A stretch of DNA of 64,000 nt from Chloroflexota bacterium (GTDB lineage Bacteria; Chloroflexota; FW602-bin22; JACPRP01): NCBI GenBank assembly GCA_016210495.1, contig JACQUC010000199.1, forward strand, positions 1-64,000, in the 5' to 3' direction. Positions 43,489 to 52,145 of this stretch are shown one piece after another; the first letter of the stretch is position 1; each line of letters opens with the position of its first letter. The notes beneath the pieces are model-generated. The model searched no databases and was not told the origin of the DNA. It saw only the letters and a list, made by a program, of their open reading frames with translations. A program made the translations under genes and the position numbers.

Positions 43489-43606
43489 TAGCAATATTTG
43501 GCCACGTGCTTACCTGGACGGAGCCTGGGCGCGCGTCCTGGCCCCCTTCCGCAAGGCCAAAGTCAACCGGAGGATAGTACTATTTTCTCGTGCTGAATGC
43601 TAATCC

Positions 43607-43659
43607 GTAGGGGCGGACGTCGCTGTCCGCCCGGGGGTGGGGCATCACAACCACTTTGT
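43607..43659. repeat. GTAG-headed REP-like repeat, GGGCGGAC family, copy 2
   Basis: GTAGGGGCGGAC...GTCCGCCC hairpin followed by GGGGCATCACAACCACTTTG, a tail shared with the copy at 58670-58725. It lies just past the stop of the LuxR-type gene. Confidence 0.8.
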
Positions 43660-43673
43660 ACCAACAATCAGTA

Positions 43674-44165
43674 CTATGTGGCTACGCGAGCCGGGCCGAG
43701 ACATACCCAGCCTCTGGAGAGAGCGACTATGGCCGCCTGCGTGCGCGATGATACCCCCAGTTTGGCAAAGATGCTTTGGAGATGCCTCTTGGTCGTATTT
43801 TCGGTTATTCGCAGCCTGGACGCGATGGCTCGGTTGGTCATACCCTCGGCGACCCCTTGGAGCACCAGCAACTCTCTGGGGTTGAGTTGCTGCACCTCGA
43901 CGTCCGCTTCGGGCCGCCAGGGTAGCCAGCTCGGCCAACCCCCCAGAGCGTGGTCGATCAACGCGGTGGCCGTTGCTTCGTCTACTGGGATCGGATGCGC
44001 ATCCGGAACGTCCCCCGAGATCACAACGTACAACCGTCGGTTCCGGTCGTAGGCCAGCGTCAGTACGATCTCCAGATCCCGTGGCACAACTGCGCCCGCG
44101 GGTAGCCGCGCGGCCGCCTCGACCACCTCAATCCAGCGTCCCACTCGAGTAAGGACTCTGGCCAT
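43674..44165 (-). CDS. LuxR-type HTH regulator
   Basis: About 163 residues. The C-terminal LuxR/NarL helix-turn-helix (LNPRELLVLQGVAEGMTNRAIASRLRI, then TTKRHLQSIFAKLGVSSRTQA) is complete. The N-terminal half contains ILTLAYD-like strands (EIVLTLAYDRNRRLYVVISGD) but no receiver Asp pattern or known sensor domain. I use ATG 44165; a GTG at 44204 is an alternative. It could control the surrounding surface genes. It lies 43 bp downstream of the secreted-protein gene on the same strand. Confidence 0.8.
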   Translation of the reverse strand: MARVLTRVGRWIEVVEAAARLPAGAVVPRDLEIVLTLAYDRNRRLYVVISGDVPDAHPIPVDEATATALIDHALGGWPSWLPWRPEADVEVQQLNPRELLVLQGVAEGMTNRAIASRLRITENTTKRHLQSIFAKLGVSSRTQAAIVALSRGWVCLGPARVAT

Positions 44166-44208
44166 ACTCGCTTGGCCGGTGTCAGTAACCGCACATCGTT
44201 CCACGGCT

Positions 44209-45855
44209 TTAGCGACTCCTCAGCGAAACAGGGATGAAAAGCCTGTACGTAGCTCCGACCGACGGCGGCGTACCTGTCGGCGTCGGCGTGCTCGTGGACG
44301 TCGGTGTGCTCGTCGGGGTCGATGTTGGCGTCGCCGTGCTCGTAGGCGTGCCCGTGCTTGTAGGCGTCGCCGTAGGTGTTGACGTAGGCGTAGGCTCCGT
44401 TAGGTCAAATATCCCAACCGATTGGTGCCCGCTCGCGTGCTCGTAATAGACTGTAACGAAGTGGCCGTAAAGGATGTCTATGTCCGAGCCATCCAGCGCA
44501 CCCGTCGAGAAGTCGATGGCCTCCCTACCGCTGGAATCGGTCGTGCCGTCCCTCGTCGCCTGCTCCGCCTCATTTATCATCACACGGACGAGGCGATTTG
44601 CCGTCGACTCCTGTCCGCTAGAAATTGTGGAGGTAATTACGTCGCGACCCACGTCGGCATCGATGGTGATTTCTGCCACCTCCAGCGGGCTCAGTGCGCC
44701 GATCGTCAGACGGTCCGTCGCCTTTATGGCGAGACCGTAATCGGTCGCGCTCCACCAATACTCGCCGATCTTGCTGGAGCTGACATACCCCTCGTACTTC
44801 ACCTGGTTCTGTGCATCTGTAACCCTTAAGGAGGACTGCGTCCAAGGGTTCATGTAGCCCTGCACTTTGTCGCTTGAGGAGGTCTGGTAGCGATGATAGT
44901 AAACACGAACAAACGGGGAGTGGGCGTAAGTAATGACCTCGTCGCCATTCGGGAAAACGATGTTGAGCGTTGCGGAGTCGGCACGGTTGAGCGTAGCGGT
45001 CGAGGCTACGCTGTACGTCGTTCCGCTAGGTGGCACGGCGATGGGCCCGACGAAGCTCTTGGTTCGATAGTCGTAGACCCACGCCGAGGAGTTCTGCCAA
45101 GCCGGCTTTGTTCCCGACAGGGTCTGGGTGTCCAAGTTGAGCTGGATGCTCATCGTCGGGAGGACGACATTCCTGGTCGCAGCTCCGGCGGCGCTGACTG
45201 AGACCGTATCCCCTCCGGCAATGTCTCTCTCCAGTGGAGCAAGAGGCGCGGTGGCCTGGTAGCTGCCGGTAGCATCGCTGGTGGTGGTGAACGAGTATGC
45301 CGTGCGCCCCGACCCAGCGACAGGCGATACTGTGATGGTGACGGTGGTCTGCTGCGCGACGCCGATATTGCCGCTCACCGAGTTATCGGTTTCCCACACT
45401 ACAACCCGCGCTGCCTGGGCTGCCACGCTCGCCGGCTTCGCAAGCGTCCTCCTGAGCTCCGACAGATTCTCGGCCTCGTCGCGCTTGTCCGCGGCCGCCA
45501 GCTTTATCCCCGTCGGCATTTTCGCGCGGAGCTCAGACTCCGACAGCGTTGTCTGGACGCTCACGAAAGGAGGAATACTGCCGAGCTCGAATTCGGATAT
45601 GACTCCTTTGGCTTGAAGGTGAATCAGCAGTGGTATCAGGCCCTGTTGCGCATCGCGCAATCTCAAGAAATTCAGGTACTCTGCAGTAGCCTGCGTGGCC
45701 TGCTCGGGGAGTGAGGTCTCCGTCACAGTAGGCCATATCCAGAACGCTGCTTCCGATCCATCCTTGGCCGCTCCACCGGTGCCTGCAAGAGCTGCCAGTG
45801 TCAATGCCAGCAGAAAGGCGCAGGCTAAGGTCACTACAACAGGTCTCCTGTACAT
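44209..45855 (-). CDS. Secreted surface protein with TPT-rich linker and C-terminal hydrophobic tail
   Basis: 548 residues with a signal peptide (VVVTLACAFLLALTLAALAG). The body is beta-rich with no domain I recognise; TTVTITVSPVAGSGRT and TTTSDATGSYQATAPL suggest carboxypeptidase-regulatory or Ig-like repeats. A 40-residue Thr/Pro/Ser linker precedes the ending YRLFIPVSLRSR. The start is ATG 45855, with AGGAGG 8 nt upstream; the frame opens at 45900. A CTAACC-type array lies upstream. Probably a cell-surface or sheath component; function unknown. Confidence 0.65.
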   Translation of the reverse strand: MYRRPVVVTLACAFLLALTLAALAGTGGAAKDGSEAAFWIWPTVTETSLPEQATQATAEYLNFLRLRDAQQGLIPLLIHLQAKGVISEFELGSIPPFVSVQTTLSESELRAKMPTGIKLAAADKRDEAENLSELRRTLAKPASVAAQAARVVVWETDNSVSGNIGVAQQTTVTITVSPVAGSGRTAYSFTTTSDATGSYQATAPLAPLERDIAGGDTVSVSAAGAATRNVVLPTMSIQLNLDTQTLSGTKPAWQNSSAWVYDYRTKSFVGPIAVPPSGTTYSVASTATLNRADSATLNIVFPNGDEVITYAHSPFVRVYYHRYQTSSSDKVQGYMNPWTQSSLRVTDAQNQVKYEGYVSSSKIGEYWWSATDYGLAIKATDRLTIGALSPLEVAEITIDADVGRDVITSTISSGQESTANRLVRVMINEAEQATRDGTTDSSGREAIDFSTGALDGSDIDILYGHFVTVYYEHASGHQSVGIFDLTEPTPTSTPTATPTSTGTPTSTATPTSTPTSTPTSTSTPTPTGTPPSVGATYRLFIPVSLRSR

Positions 45856-45932
45856 TGGCTCAGCCTCCTGGGTCAAGCTTAGGGGCAATCGGGTCGTCAA
45901 GTACTAAGCTAGCAGATGGCAGTATGATTGCA

Positions 45933-45959
45933 GTTAGGGGCAGGTTAGAAGCTGGTTAG
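45933..45959 (-). promoter_or_regulatory. CTAACC-type array upstream of the surface protein gene
   Basis: Minus strand CTAAC repeats at 45959-45955, 45948-45944 and 45937-45933, at exact 11-bp steps. A CATACT -10 candidate (45926-45921) follows. The array overlaps the 3' end of the upstream glycosyltransferase gene. Confidence 0.55.
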
Positions 45960-47042
45960 AATGGACAGATAGACCGCCTCGGTCTGGTCCGCAATGCTCT
46001 CCCAGTTGTAGTAATGCCTTATGCGTTCCCTGGCAGCGCAACCGAGCTCCAAAACCGTGTCAGGTTCGGCCATCGCATCGCGAAGGACGCTGGCAAGGGC
46101 GTAGGAGTCGCCGGCGGGAAATGTCAGCCCGCAGTGGTCGACCACTTCCAGATTCGGCGCGATGTCGCTCGCTACTACGCAAAGGCCGTGGCTCATAGCC
46201 TCCAGAAGACAGATAGGTAGCCCTTCTACCAGCGAGGGCAATACGAACAGATAAGCGTTACTATACAGCTCGGCGAGCAAGTCCTTTTGGACGGTGCCGA
46301 GGAAGAGGGCGCGACCGTTTCCCCGCTCGGTCAGCGACCTGACATATCCATCGGTATGGGCGGAGCCGCCCGCAACGACCAGCTTACGTTCGGTGGATAG
46401 ATCCTTGTACGCGTCGATCAGTAGGTGGCACCCTTTCTCGGGCGTGAGGCGACCGACAAACAGTGTGTACCCTCGTCTTGCCAGACCCATCCGACCAATC
46501 TCCTGGGGGGGGCTTGGCGGCGTTATGGTAACGCCGTTGGGAATGTAATGGATGTTGCACGACGGGTAGCGTGCGCGATAGTGGTCCCTCAGCGTCTGGG
46601 AAACGACGATCGTCGCGGAGGGAACTGTGGCCGAAGTATGCTCTCCGCGTCTCAGCCACCAGGAGGCCAATCGTCCCCACTTCTCCCTCTGCCAGTCCAG
46701 CCCGTGCACCGTGACGACCACTCTTCTGCCCACTGCTTTTGGTATTGGCGCGAACAAGGAAGGGCCCAGGGCGTGAAAGTGCACTACATCAGCGTCGCTC
46801 CAAATCGCCGCCATAGTTGCGATGAAGGAGTGGACGAGGGTGTCGAGATGCTTGGTCCTTATCGTGGGAAGACGAACAACTCTTACCCCCTTGTACTCTT
46901 TAGCCAACGTGAAGTAAGACCTGGCAAAAACGGTCACCTCGTGACCTTTGCCCACGAGGCGGGGACAAAGCTCCTCCAGGTGAGTCTCGATGCCACTGTA
47001 TTGATTTCCCACGCCTCGCGCCCCGACCATTGCGATCTTCAT
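45945..47042 (-). CDS. Glycosyltransferase family 4
   Basis: A 365-residue GT4. It opens KIAMVGARGVGNQYSGIETHLEEL, a form common in DUF1972-type rhamnosyl/glucosyl transferases. The donor domain has LFVGRLTPEKGCHLLIDA and PSLVEGLPICLLEAMSHG. The start is ATG 47042 after AGGAGG; the frame opens 10 codons earlier. A 19-bp gap separates it from the radical SAM gene upstream. Sugar specificity is not visible. Confidence 0.87.
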   Translation of the reverse strand: MKIAMVGARGVGNQYSGIETHLEELCPRLVGKGHEVTVFARSYFTLAKEYKGVRVVRLPTIRTKHLDTLVHSFIATMAAIWSDADVVHFHALGPSLFAPIPKAVGRRVVVTVHGLDWQREKWGRLASWWLRRGEHTSATVPSATIVVSQTLRDHYRARYPSCNIHYIPNGVTITPPSPPQEIGRMGLARRGYTLFVGRLTPEKGCHLLIDAYKDLSTERKLVVAGGSAHTDGYVRSLTERGNGRALFLGTVQKDLLAELYSNAYLFVLPSLVEGLPICLLEAMSHGLCVVASDIAPNLEVVDHCGLTFPAGDSYALASVLRDAMAEPDTVLELGCAARERIRHYYNWESIADQTEAVYLSILTSF

Positions 47043-47061
47043 GAGCCTCCTCCTGGCCCGG

Positions 47062-48057
47062 TCAGTCGACAACGCTACAGCCGATGTGTGCCCTGATCTT
47101 CTTGCCGGCGGTCCACAGCGCCACTCTGGGGAGCGCTTTTCGCATCGCCGTGCGGGCGGTGCAGATCATCCAGCAGCCTGCCTCACACCTCGCTACCGCT
47201 TTCCTCGCCGCCTCGGCCCTCTGGGATGACCACAGGCTCCCAAATGAGGGCGTCTCATAGAGGTTGCCCATTGTCACCTCCAGAACGTTGCAGGGATAGA
47301 CGTCACCATTCGGGCTCAAGAAAAAGAAGGCGCCGCCGGCCTCGCAGGGAAGAGGCCTTCGACCCGCCATGTAGGCGCAGAGGCCCGAGGCAAAGTATGC
47401 CCGCGCCCAGCGTTTGGGCGATAGCGTCTTGAGCTCGCAGGCGGCAACCTTCTCGATCTGGCTTCGCAAGACCTTTCGATCCAGCCCTGAATTGCCCTCT
47501 GTGCGAAAGTAATGGGAGGAGTTGTGCGCCACGGCGCACGTGAACTGCACGTCCAGCCGTCTGGCAAGCTGATAGACCTCGAAGAAATGGGTGAGATTTG
47601 CCGCGGAGGCGGTGAAGGCAATGCGGAGGTCGTCGATCCCAAGGGCCTTGAGCCTCTTCAGCGTGTCGACGGCCCTTCCGAACGCCCCACGTACCCCTCT
47701 CACCTCGTCGTGCTTTTCGCCGATGCCGTCGATGGAAACACCCAGCGCGATCCCCGGGTCGAACCTCAAGATGTTCCTGGTCATCGACTCGACCCTCTCG
47801 GTAAGAATGCCGTTGGTCGAGATAGTTATCTGGGCGCCCGGGCAACCTGTTCGAATAGCCCGTACCACGTCAGGCAGGTCTTCCCGTAGGTACGGCTCAC
47901 CCCCACTCACGTTGATCGTCCGAAGCGTGCTCGGCAGCGCGGCAAACATCCACGGGGGAAGCTGTTGGCTAGTTTGTGCTTCCCATATGTGGCACATGGT
48001 GCAGCGCGCATTGCACCGGTAATTGACGGCCAGCACGGCGTCGACTGGATCAACCAA
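47062..48057 (-). CDS. Radical SAM protein of the EPS region
   Basis: 331 residues. CNARCTMC gives Cys15, Cys19 and Cys22. INVSGGEPYLREDL and ITISTNGIL follow, and a SPASM-like C terminus has FFFLSPNGDVYPCNVLE and a late cysteine pair (CEAGCWMIC). The layout is MoaA/PqqE-like; the substrate is unknown. I use the TTG at 48057, because AGGAGG lies at the right distance. The longer frame starts inside a GTAG-headed palindrome. It sits between two GT4 genes. Confidence 0.82.
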   Translation of the reverse strand: MVDPVDAVLAVNYRCNARCTMCHIWEAQTSQQLPPWMFAALPSTLRTINVSGGEPYLREDLPDVVRAIRTGCPGAQITISTNGILTERVESMTRNILRFDPGIALGVSIDGIGEKHDEVRGVRGAFGRAVDTLKRLKALGIDDLRIAFTASAANLTHFFEVYQLARRLDVQFTCAVAHNSSHYFRTEGNSGLDRKVLRSQIEKVAACELKTLSPKRWARAYFASGLCAYMAGRRPLPCEAGGAFFFLSPNGDVYPCNVLEVTMGNLYETPSFGSLWSSQRAEAARKAVARCEAGCWMICTARTAMRKALPRVALWTAGKKIRAHIGCSVVD

Positions 48058-48116
48058 ACTTAGTCCCTCCTGTAGTTGGCATCTGGCGCCAAGCGCACAC
48101 TCCTGCCCGCAGCCTT

Positions 48117-48153
48117 GTAGCCGCACGCTTCAGCGTGCGCCGGGGCGGGGGCC
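48117..48153. repeat. GTAG-headed REP-like palindrome, GCACGCT family, copy 2
   Basis: Identical to the copy at 37821-37857 over GTAGCCGCACGCTTCAGCGT and beyond into the G-rich tail. It lies in the 160-bp gap between a radical SAM gene and a GT4 gene. Confidence 0.85.
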
Positions 48154-48217
48154 GGCCACTCGATGCACCGAATCCTATCCATAAAGCGCACCAACCACCG
48201 AGCAGCGGCACACCGCC

Positions 48218-49462
48218 CTAGCCAGACGCTGATGAGTTCATCGCGCTCTCGTACACCTGCATCAGCCGCCCATAGTGCTGCTCGAAGCCCCAGTTCGACT
48301 CGGCCTTGCTCCGGGCGCGCCTCCCCATCTCGACCGCCAGAGACGGATGATTCCACAAGAATGAAAGCTGCTCGGCGAGCGCTTCGTCGTTTCCAGGCGT
48401 GAACAGCAAGCCGTCTTCGCCGTGATCCACGAGCTCCGGTATTCCCCCGATCCGGCTGGCTACGACCGTCTTGCCCAGCGCAAATGACTCGTAGAGCGAA
48501 AACGGCGCGTTCTCGTACCATTCCGAAGGCACGACGGTCGCGGCGCTGCCTCGCACGATGGCGCGAAGCTCCTCGCCCCTTCGGAAGCCCACGAACTCGA
48601 CGTTCCTCAGGCCGAGCCGATCGGCACATCGCTCGATTTCTCCTCTGTACGGCCCATCGCCTGCGATCACAAAGCGACTCGCTCGCAAGCGAGCGGCTGC
48701 CGCCAGGAGAGTCAAAACTCCTTTCTCTCTGGCGAGTCGTCCATAGTACACGAAGTATCCGCGACTTCCATGATCCGGCCTGAAGGTCTCCAGGTCGATG
48801 GGGTGGGGCAAGTACTCCACTCTAGCCGTCCCGAACCTGGACCGGGCTAGTTTTGACATCAGGAACCGGCTTGGGGCAATGAAGATCGTTACATTGTGCT
48901 CGTAAGTCTTTCGCCCGGCGTGAACGTATGCTTCGATGGTGGCAACGAGGCTTGCCGCGAGCGAGTTCTTCAAGCAGCGGTGCCGCGCCGCATGGTAGAA
49001 GGCTCCCGATGCACACCTCTCGCATATCTTGCCATTGCTGTACATTCTGTAGCCGGGACACAGCACCTTGAGGTCGTGAAGCGTGAGCACGATCGGAACA
49101 CCGAGTTCCCGCAGGGCCGGCAGAACGGAGGGCGATATCTGATGATACACATTGTGAAGATGCGCGATCTGTGGCCGCGTTTCCCTGGCCAACTTCTGTA
49201 CCTTTGCCTTAGCCTCCTGGGAGTGAATCGCACGGAACGCGGCCAGAACTGCCGCCACTGGTCGCGCCCGGCCGAGCAGCGCATCGTAGTCGACCGGCTC
49301 GACGAAGTAACGTTCGAAGGCTGTATCCCTATTGCGCGGGTCTCGTGTGGCAAAGGGGATCACTTCGTGACCACGTTCCCGAAGCATCTGCTCCAACTGG
49401 AACACGTACCTCTCAGTTCCGCCCAGCTCAAAGTAGAACTTATTACCGACCAGCACCCTCAC
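48218..49462 (-). CDS. Glycosyltransferase family 4
   Basis: A 414-residue GT4. The N terminus VLVGNKFYFELGGTERYVFQLEQML holds the GG-x-ER acceptor-domain motif. The middle contains a cysteine-bearing loop (KVLCPGYRMYSNGKICERC) typical of one GT4 group. The donor site has YYGRLAREKGVLTLLAAA and EWYENAPFSLYESFALGK. The start is GTG, overlapping the upstream ligase stop by 4 nt. Confidence 0.88.
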   Translation of the reverse strand: MRVLVGNKFYFELGGTERYVFQLEQMLRERGHEVIPFATRDPRNRDTAFERYFVEPVDYDALLGRARPVAAVLAAFRAIHSQEAKAKVQKLARETRPQIAHLHNVYHQISPSVLPALRELGVPIVLTLHDLKVLCPGYRMYSNGKICERCASGAFYHAARHRCLKNSLAASLVATIEAYVHAGRKTYEHNVTIFIAPSRFLMSKLARSRFGTARVEYLPHPIDLETFRPDHGSRGYFVYYGRLAREKGVLTLLAAAARLRASRFVIAGDGPYRGEIERCADRLGLRNVEFVGFRRGEELRAIVRGSAATVVPSEWYENAPFSLYESFALGKTVVASRIGGIPELVDHGEDGLLFTPGNDEALAEQLSFLWNHPSLAVEMGRRARSKAESNWGFEQHYGRLMQVYESAMNSSASG

Positions 49463-50877
49463 AGTCCGCTCCCTGGCTTCCGCCTCAAGAACATGCCGTC
49501 TATGGCGCTAGAACTTGGCTGAAGGCCCGCGCCAGTCCCCTCTCCCTCTGGGAGAGGGTTAGGGTGAGGGCCCGCAACCCGCCTCGAACCTTCGTTCGCT
49601 ATCACCAGCACCACCGCGGCCTGCGACCAGAAGTACCACTGGAGCTCCGGATTCAGCACGATGTTATCCGCGAAGCTCATCACCACGTAAGCCACGTAAA
49701 CGGCGAGAAAGGCCACTGCAATGTCCCTGCTAAGGGAATCGGCCGCGTTACGCCAGGCCCGCCAGGCCGCATTCACCAGGGTGGCCAGCACTACTAGATA
49801 ACTTAGGAGCCCTATTGCCCCCGTCTCGACGAACAACCTGAGATAATCGTTGTGGGCGTCCATTTCGTTGGCCTTGCGAATCGTGCCCAGACCCGCGCCG
49901 ACCAGCAGATTCGCGCCTTCCAGACCGAGCACCTTCTCCCTCCAATACTTGGTCCTCCAGGCGAGGGTGTTCGCCTCCTTGTAGCTCACCTCACCCTTCT
50001 CATATCCAAGGTCCGCGAACCTGTCCGCTACCTGTGGAACAGCCACGAGGATAATTATCGCGGCGACTGGCAGGACCAGCAGCAGCTTCCTGAACCGCAG
50101 AGCTCCCATTGCCAGGAGCGCAAGTCCGGCCCCAATCCAAGCGCCCCGCGTATACGTCGCAAAGAGATTCACGGCCACAAAGACCAGCCACGCAGCCAGT
50201 GCAGCCCGTGCCCAGCCCTGGTGCGTGTTGGCCAGTATCACTCCCAGCAGCGGGCCAAGCAGCACGAGATAGAACGCGTAGATTGGTGGCACCACGAACG
50301 TCCCATACACGCGATCGAACCCTTCGACGCTCACCCCGCCACCACTCGCGAATTGGAACGATCCCATCACGACGGGCAGGACACTGGAGAGCCCGATCGC
50401 CCAAAGCACCTGTACGATGTCCTCCTTCGTCTGGAAGAGGTGGTAGACAAGCGTAAAGATGATGAGCAGGCTGGCGGCCCGCATCCAGTCGGCCAGCACC
50501 GTCGCCGGGTATCTCGAGAACATGAAGCCGATCAGCCCGATGATCAGGAACGCGACGTAGGCTATTGCAACCGAGTTATCGAGCGGGTTTATCCTGTTGG
50601 CCAGTATGTAGTACGAACCGAGCAGTACGATGCCAAACCCCATGGCTGCTGCCGCGTTGATCTCTAGCTGGCCTCCGGCGGAGAACAGGCTGCGTTCTTG
50701 TAGAACATCTATCGAAGCCCGAGCTCCCAGCAAAGCAAGCACCGCCACGCGCGCGTTGGACAGGAAGATCAACACTAGAGCAGCCATCCCGACCAGCGCG
50801 AAAGCCAACAGCGTCGGTAACAGCGATACGGCCGTTCCGATCGCCAAGGCCACCGGTATCACCACGATGTACCACAC
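49459..50877 (-). CDS. O-antigen ligase/polymerase-like membrane protein (Wzy/WaaL)
   Basis: About 472 residues with roughly eleven membrane helices and a large central loop. The segment MDAHNDYLRLFVETGAIGLLSYL is the conserved Wzy_C signature. It would polymerise or transfer lipid-linked repeat units outside the membrane. The start is uncertain: no good ribosome site fits, and GTG 50877 is the first plausible codon after the upstream gene. The last 35 or so residues, including PHPNPLPEGEG, are encoded by a dispersed palindrome (49537-49570) and the bases behind it, so the true C terminus probably ends near AVVLVIANEG. Confidence 0.82.
   Translation of the reverse strand: MWYIVVIPVALAIGTAVSLLPTLLAFALVGMAALVLIFLSNARVAVLALLGARASIDVLQERSLFSAGGQLEINAAAAMGFGIVLLGSYYILANRINPLDNSVAIAYVAFLIIGLIGFMFSRYPATVLADWMRAASLLIIFTLVYHLFQTKEDIVQVLWAIGLSSVLPVVMGSFQFASGGGVSVEGFDRVYGTFVVPPIYAFYLVLLGPLLGVILANTHQGWARAALAAWLVFVAVNLFATYTRGAWIGAGLALLAMGALRFRKLLLVLPVAAIIILVAVPQVADRFADLGYEKGEVSYKEANTLAWRTKYWREKVLGLEGANLLVGAGLGTIRKANEMDAHNDYLRLFVETGAIGLLSYLVVLATLVNAAWRAWRNAADSLSRDIAVAFLAVYVAYVVMSFADNIVLNPELQWYFWSQAAVVLVIANEGSRRVAGPHPNPLPEGEGTGAGLQPSSSAIDGMFLRRKPGSGL
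49537..49570. repeat. Dispersed palindrome, CTCTCCCTCT family, copy 4
   Basis: CCCCTCTCCC-TCT-GGGAGAGGG followed by TTAGGGTGAGGG. It lies inside the 3' end of the Wzy-like gene and encodes its PHPNPLPEGEG tail. Confidence 0.85.
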
Positions 50878-50909
50878 CTGCCCCTGGTCGATAAGTGGGG
50901 CGACGCTGC

Positions 50910-52145
50910 CTAAGCGAGCGATAAACCTATCCTCCGTTCGTAAGTCACCTCGGCCAGAGTGGCCTCCAGGGCCTCCACTCCTAACTGCCACGAATACCTG
51001 CGTTCGACTAGCAGCCTTGCCCGATCTGCCATCTCGGCGCCTTTGTCTGGTCTCTGGACAAGCCCCACACAACTCTCTGCGAAATCGTTTGCATCGTCGG
51101 CCACCAGTAGCTCCTGTCCAGGCCTCACCTCCAGCCCCTCGCATGCCAGTGTCGTGGCCACAACCGGCTTTCCCATCGCCATCGCTTCCAGAAGCTTGTT
51201 CTTAACTCCCGCTCCGACGCGCAGTGGGCACACGAAAACCGCAGATTTCAAGACGTGAGGACGGATGTCGTCCACGTCGTCGAACAGGTGCACGTTGCTT
51301 GCCGCCAGCAGATCGAAGACCTCTTTGGTGGGCGTTCGGCCCACCATACGAAATGATGCCGACGGTAGCTCATAGGCGACCTTGGGCAGGATCTCGGCGG
51401 CAAAGTACCTGGCAGCGTCTACGTTTGGTGCGTAGTTCATCACCCCCACGAAAACGAAGCTGTCGGGCACAACATCCCCTGTGGGGCCTTGATTAATCAA
51501 GGCCCTAGGCGACGGTCGAAAATAATCGGTATCCACGCCGTTGGGTACCACTTTCGGCGCCAACGAAGGCGACGACGCACGCAATGCCTCGGCATCTGCC
51601 CGGGACACAACTATGCACCGATCGAACTTGGTGTAAACCTGGCTTTCGTACGCTCTGGTTTTGATCCAGAGCTGCAGGTAGTTTAGTCTTTCGCTAAGGT
51701 TCCGCGCCTGGGAGAAGGCTCGACGATAGAGTAGCGCAAGACAGTCGCACGCGTCCACCACTTTGGCTTGCCCCGGATAGCCGACCAGGTAGCCAGCCAT
51801 TCGCGCATCGCTCACGTGCACGATGTCGTAGCGCCCCGACGAAAGGAGGCGCTTCACCTGGAACCCCATCTCAGCGCACTCCATCCTTTTGACGTAGAAC
51901 GGCACGGTCGACAACGCGCCGATCGCATAGTCCTGAATCGAGCTCCGATAGACCTCCGGCACCAGGTGAACCTCCGAAAAGACCTCTCGCAAGGCAGGTA
52001 GCTGCTTTCTGTCGTCCCGCGATGCAAACGTGAGCAGCGCAATGTCGTGCCGCTGCGAAAGTCGGCTGAAGAGATGGAAGGTTCGCAGGCGGATGCCATT
52101 CAGGAGCGGCAACGGACACTGCGGCGCGACAAGAAGAATCTTCAC
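50910..52145 (-). CDS. Glycosyltransferase family 4 (interrupted by a palindrome in frame)
   Basis: A 411-residue GT4, start KILLVAPQCPLPLLNGIRLR, with VVPNGVDTDYF and LRVGAGVKNKLLEAMAMGKPVV near the donor site. Residues around 214-221 (ALINQGPT) are encoded by the palindrome GGGCCTTGATTAATCAAGGC at 51484-51505. It sits in the loop after NGVDTDYFRP, where family members vary, so the protein may still be active. The ATG overlaps the stop of the GT2 gene upstream by 4 nt. Confidence 0.86.
   Translation of the reverse strand: MKILLVAPQCPLPLLNGIRLRTFHLFSRLSQRHDIALLTFASRDDRKQLPALREVFSEVHLVPEVYRSSIQDYAIGALSTVPFYVKRMECAEMGFQVKRLLSSGRYDIVHVSDARMAGYLVGYPGQAKVVDACDCLALLYRRAFSQARNLSERLNYLQLWIKTRAYESQVYTKFDRCIVVSRADAEALRASSPSLAPKVVPNGVDTDYFRPSPRALINQGPTGDVVPDSFVFVGVMNYAPNVDAARYFAAEILPKVAYELPSASFRMVGRTPTKEVFDLLAASNVHLFDDVDDIRPHVLKSAVFVCPLRVGAGVKNKLLEAMAMGKPVVATTLACEGLEVRPGQELLVADDANDFAESCVGLVQRPDKGAEMADRARLLVERRYSWQLGVEALEATLAEVTYERRIGLSLA
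51484..51505. repeat. Perfect 22-bp palindrome inside a GT4 gene
   Basis: GGGCCTTGATTAATCAAGGC plus two further C; perfectly self-complementary over 22 bp. The core is shared with 43334-43353. Confidence 0.8.

Noticed and set aside
50878..51144. N-terminal extension of the Wzy-like protein
   Set aside because: It is out-of-frame sequence of the upstream GT4 gene, rich in Arg/Gly, with no membrane helix and no ribosome site.
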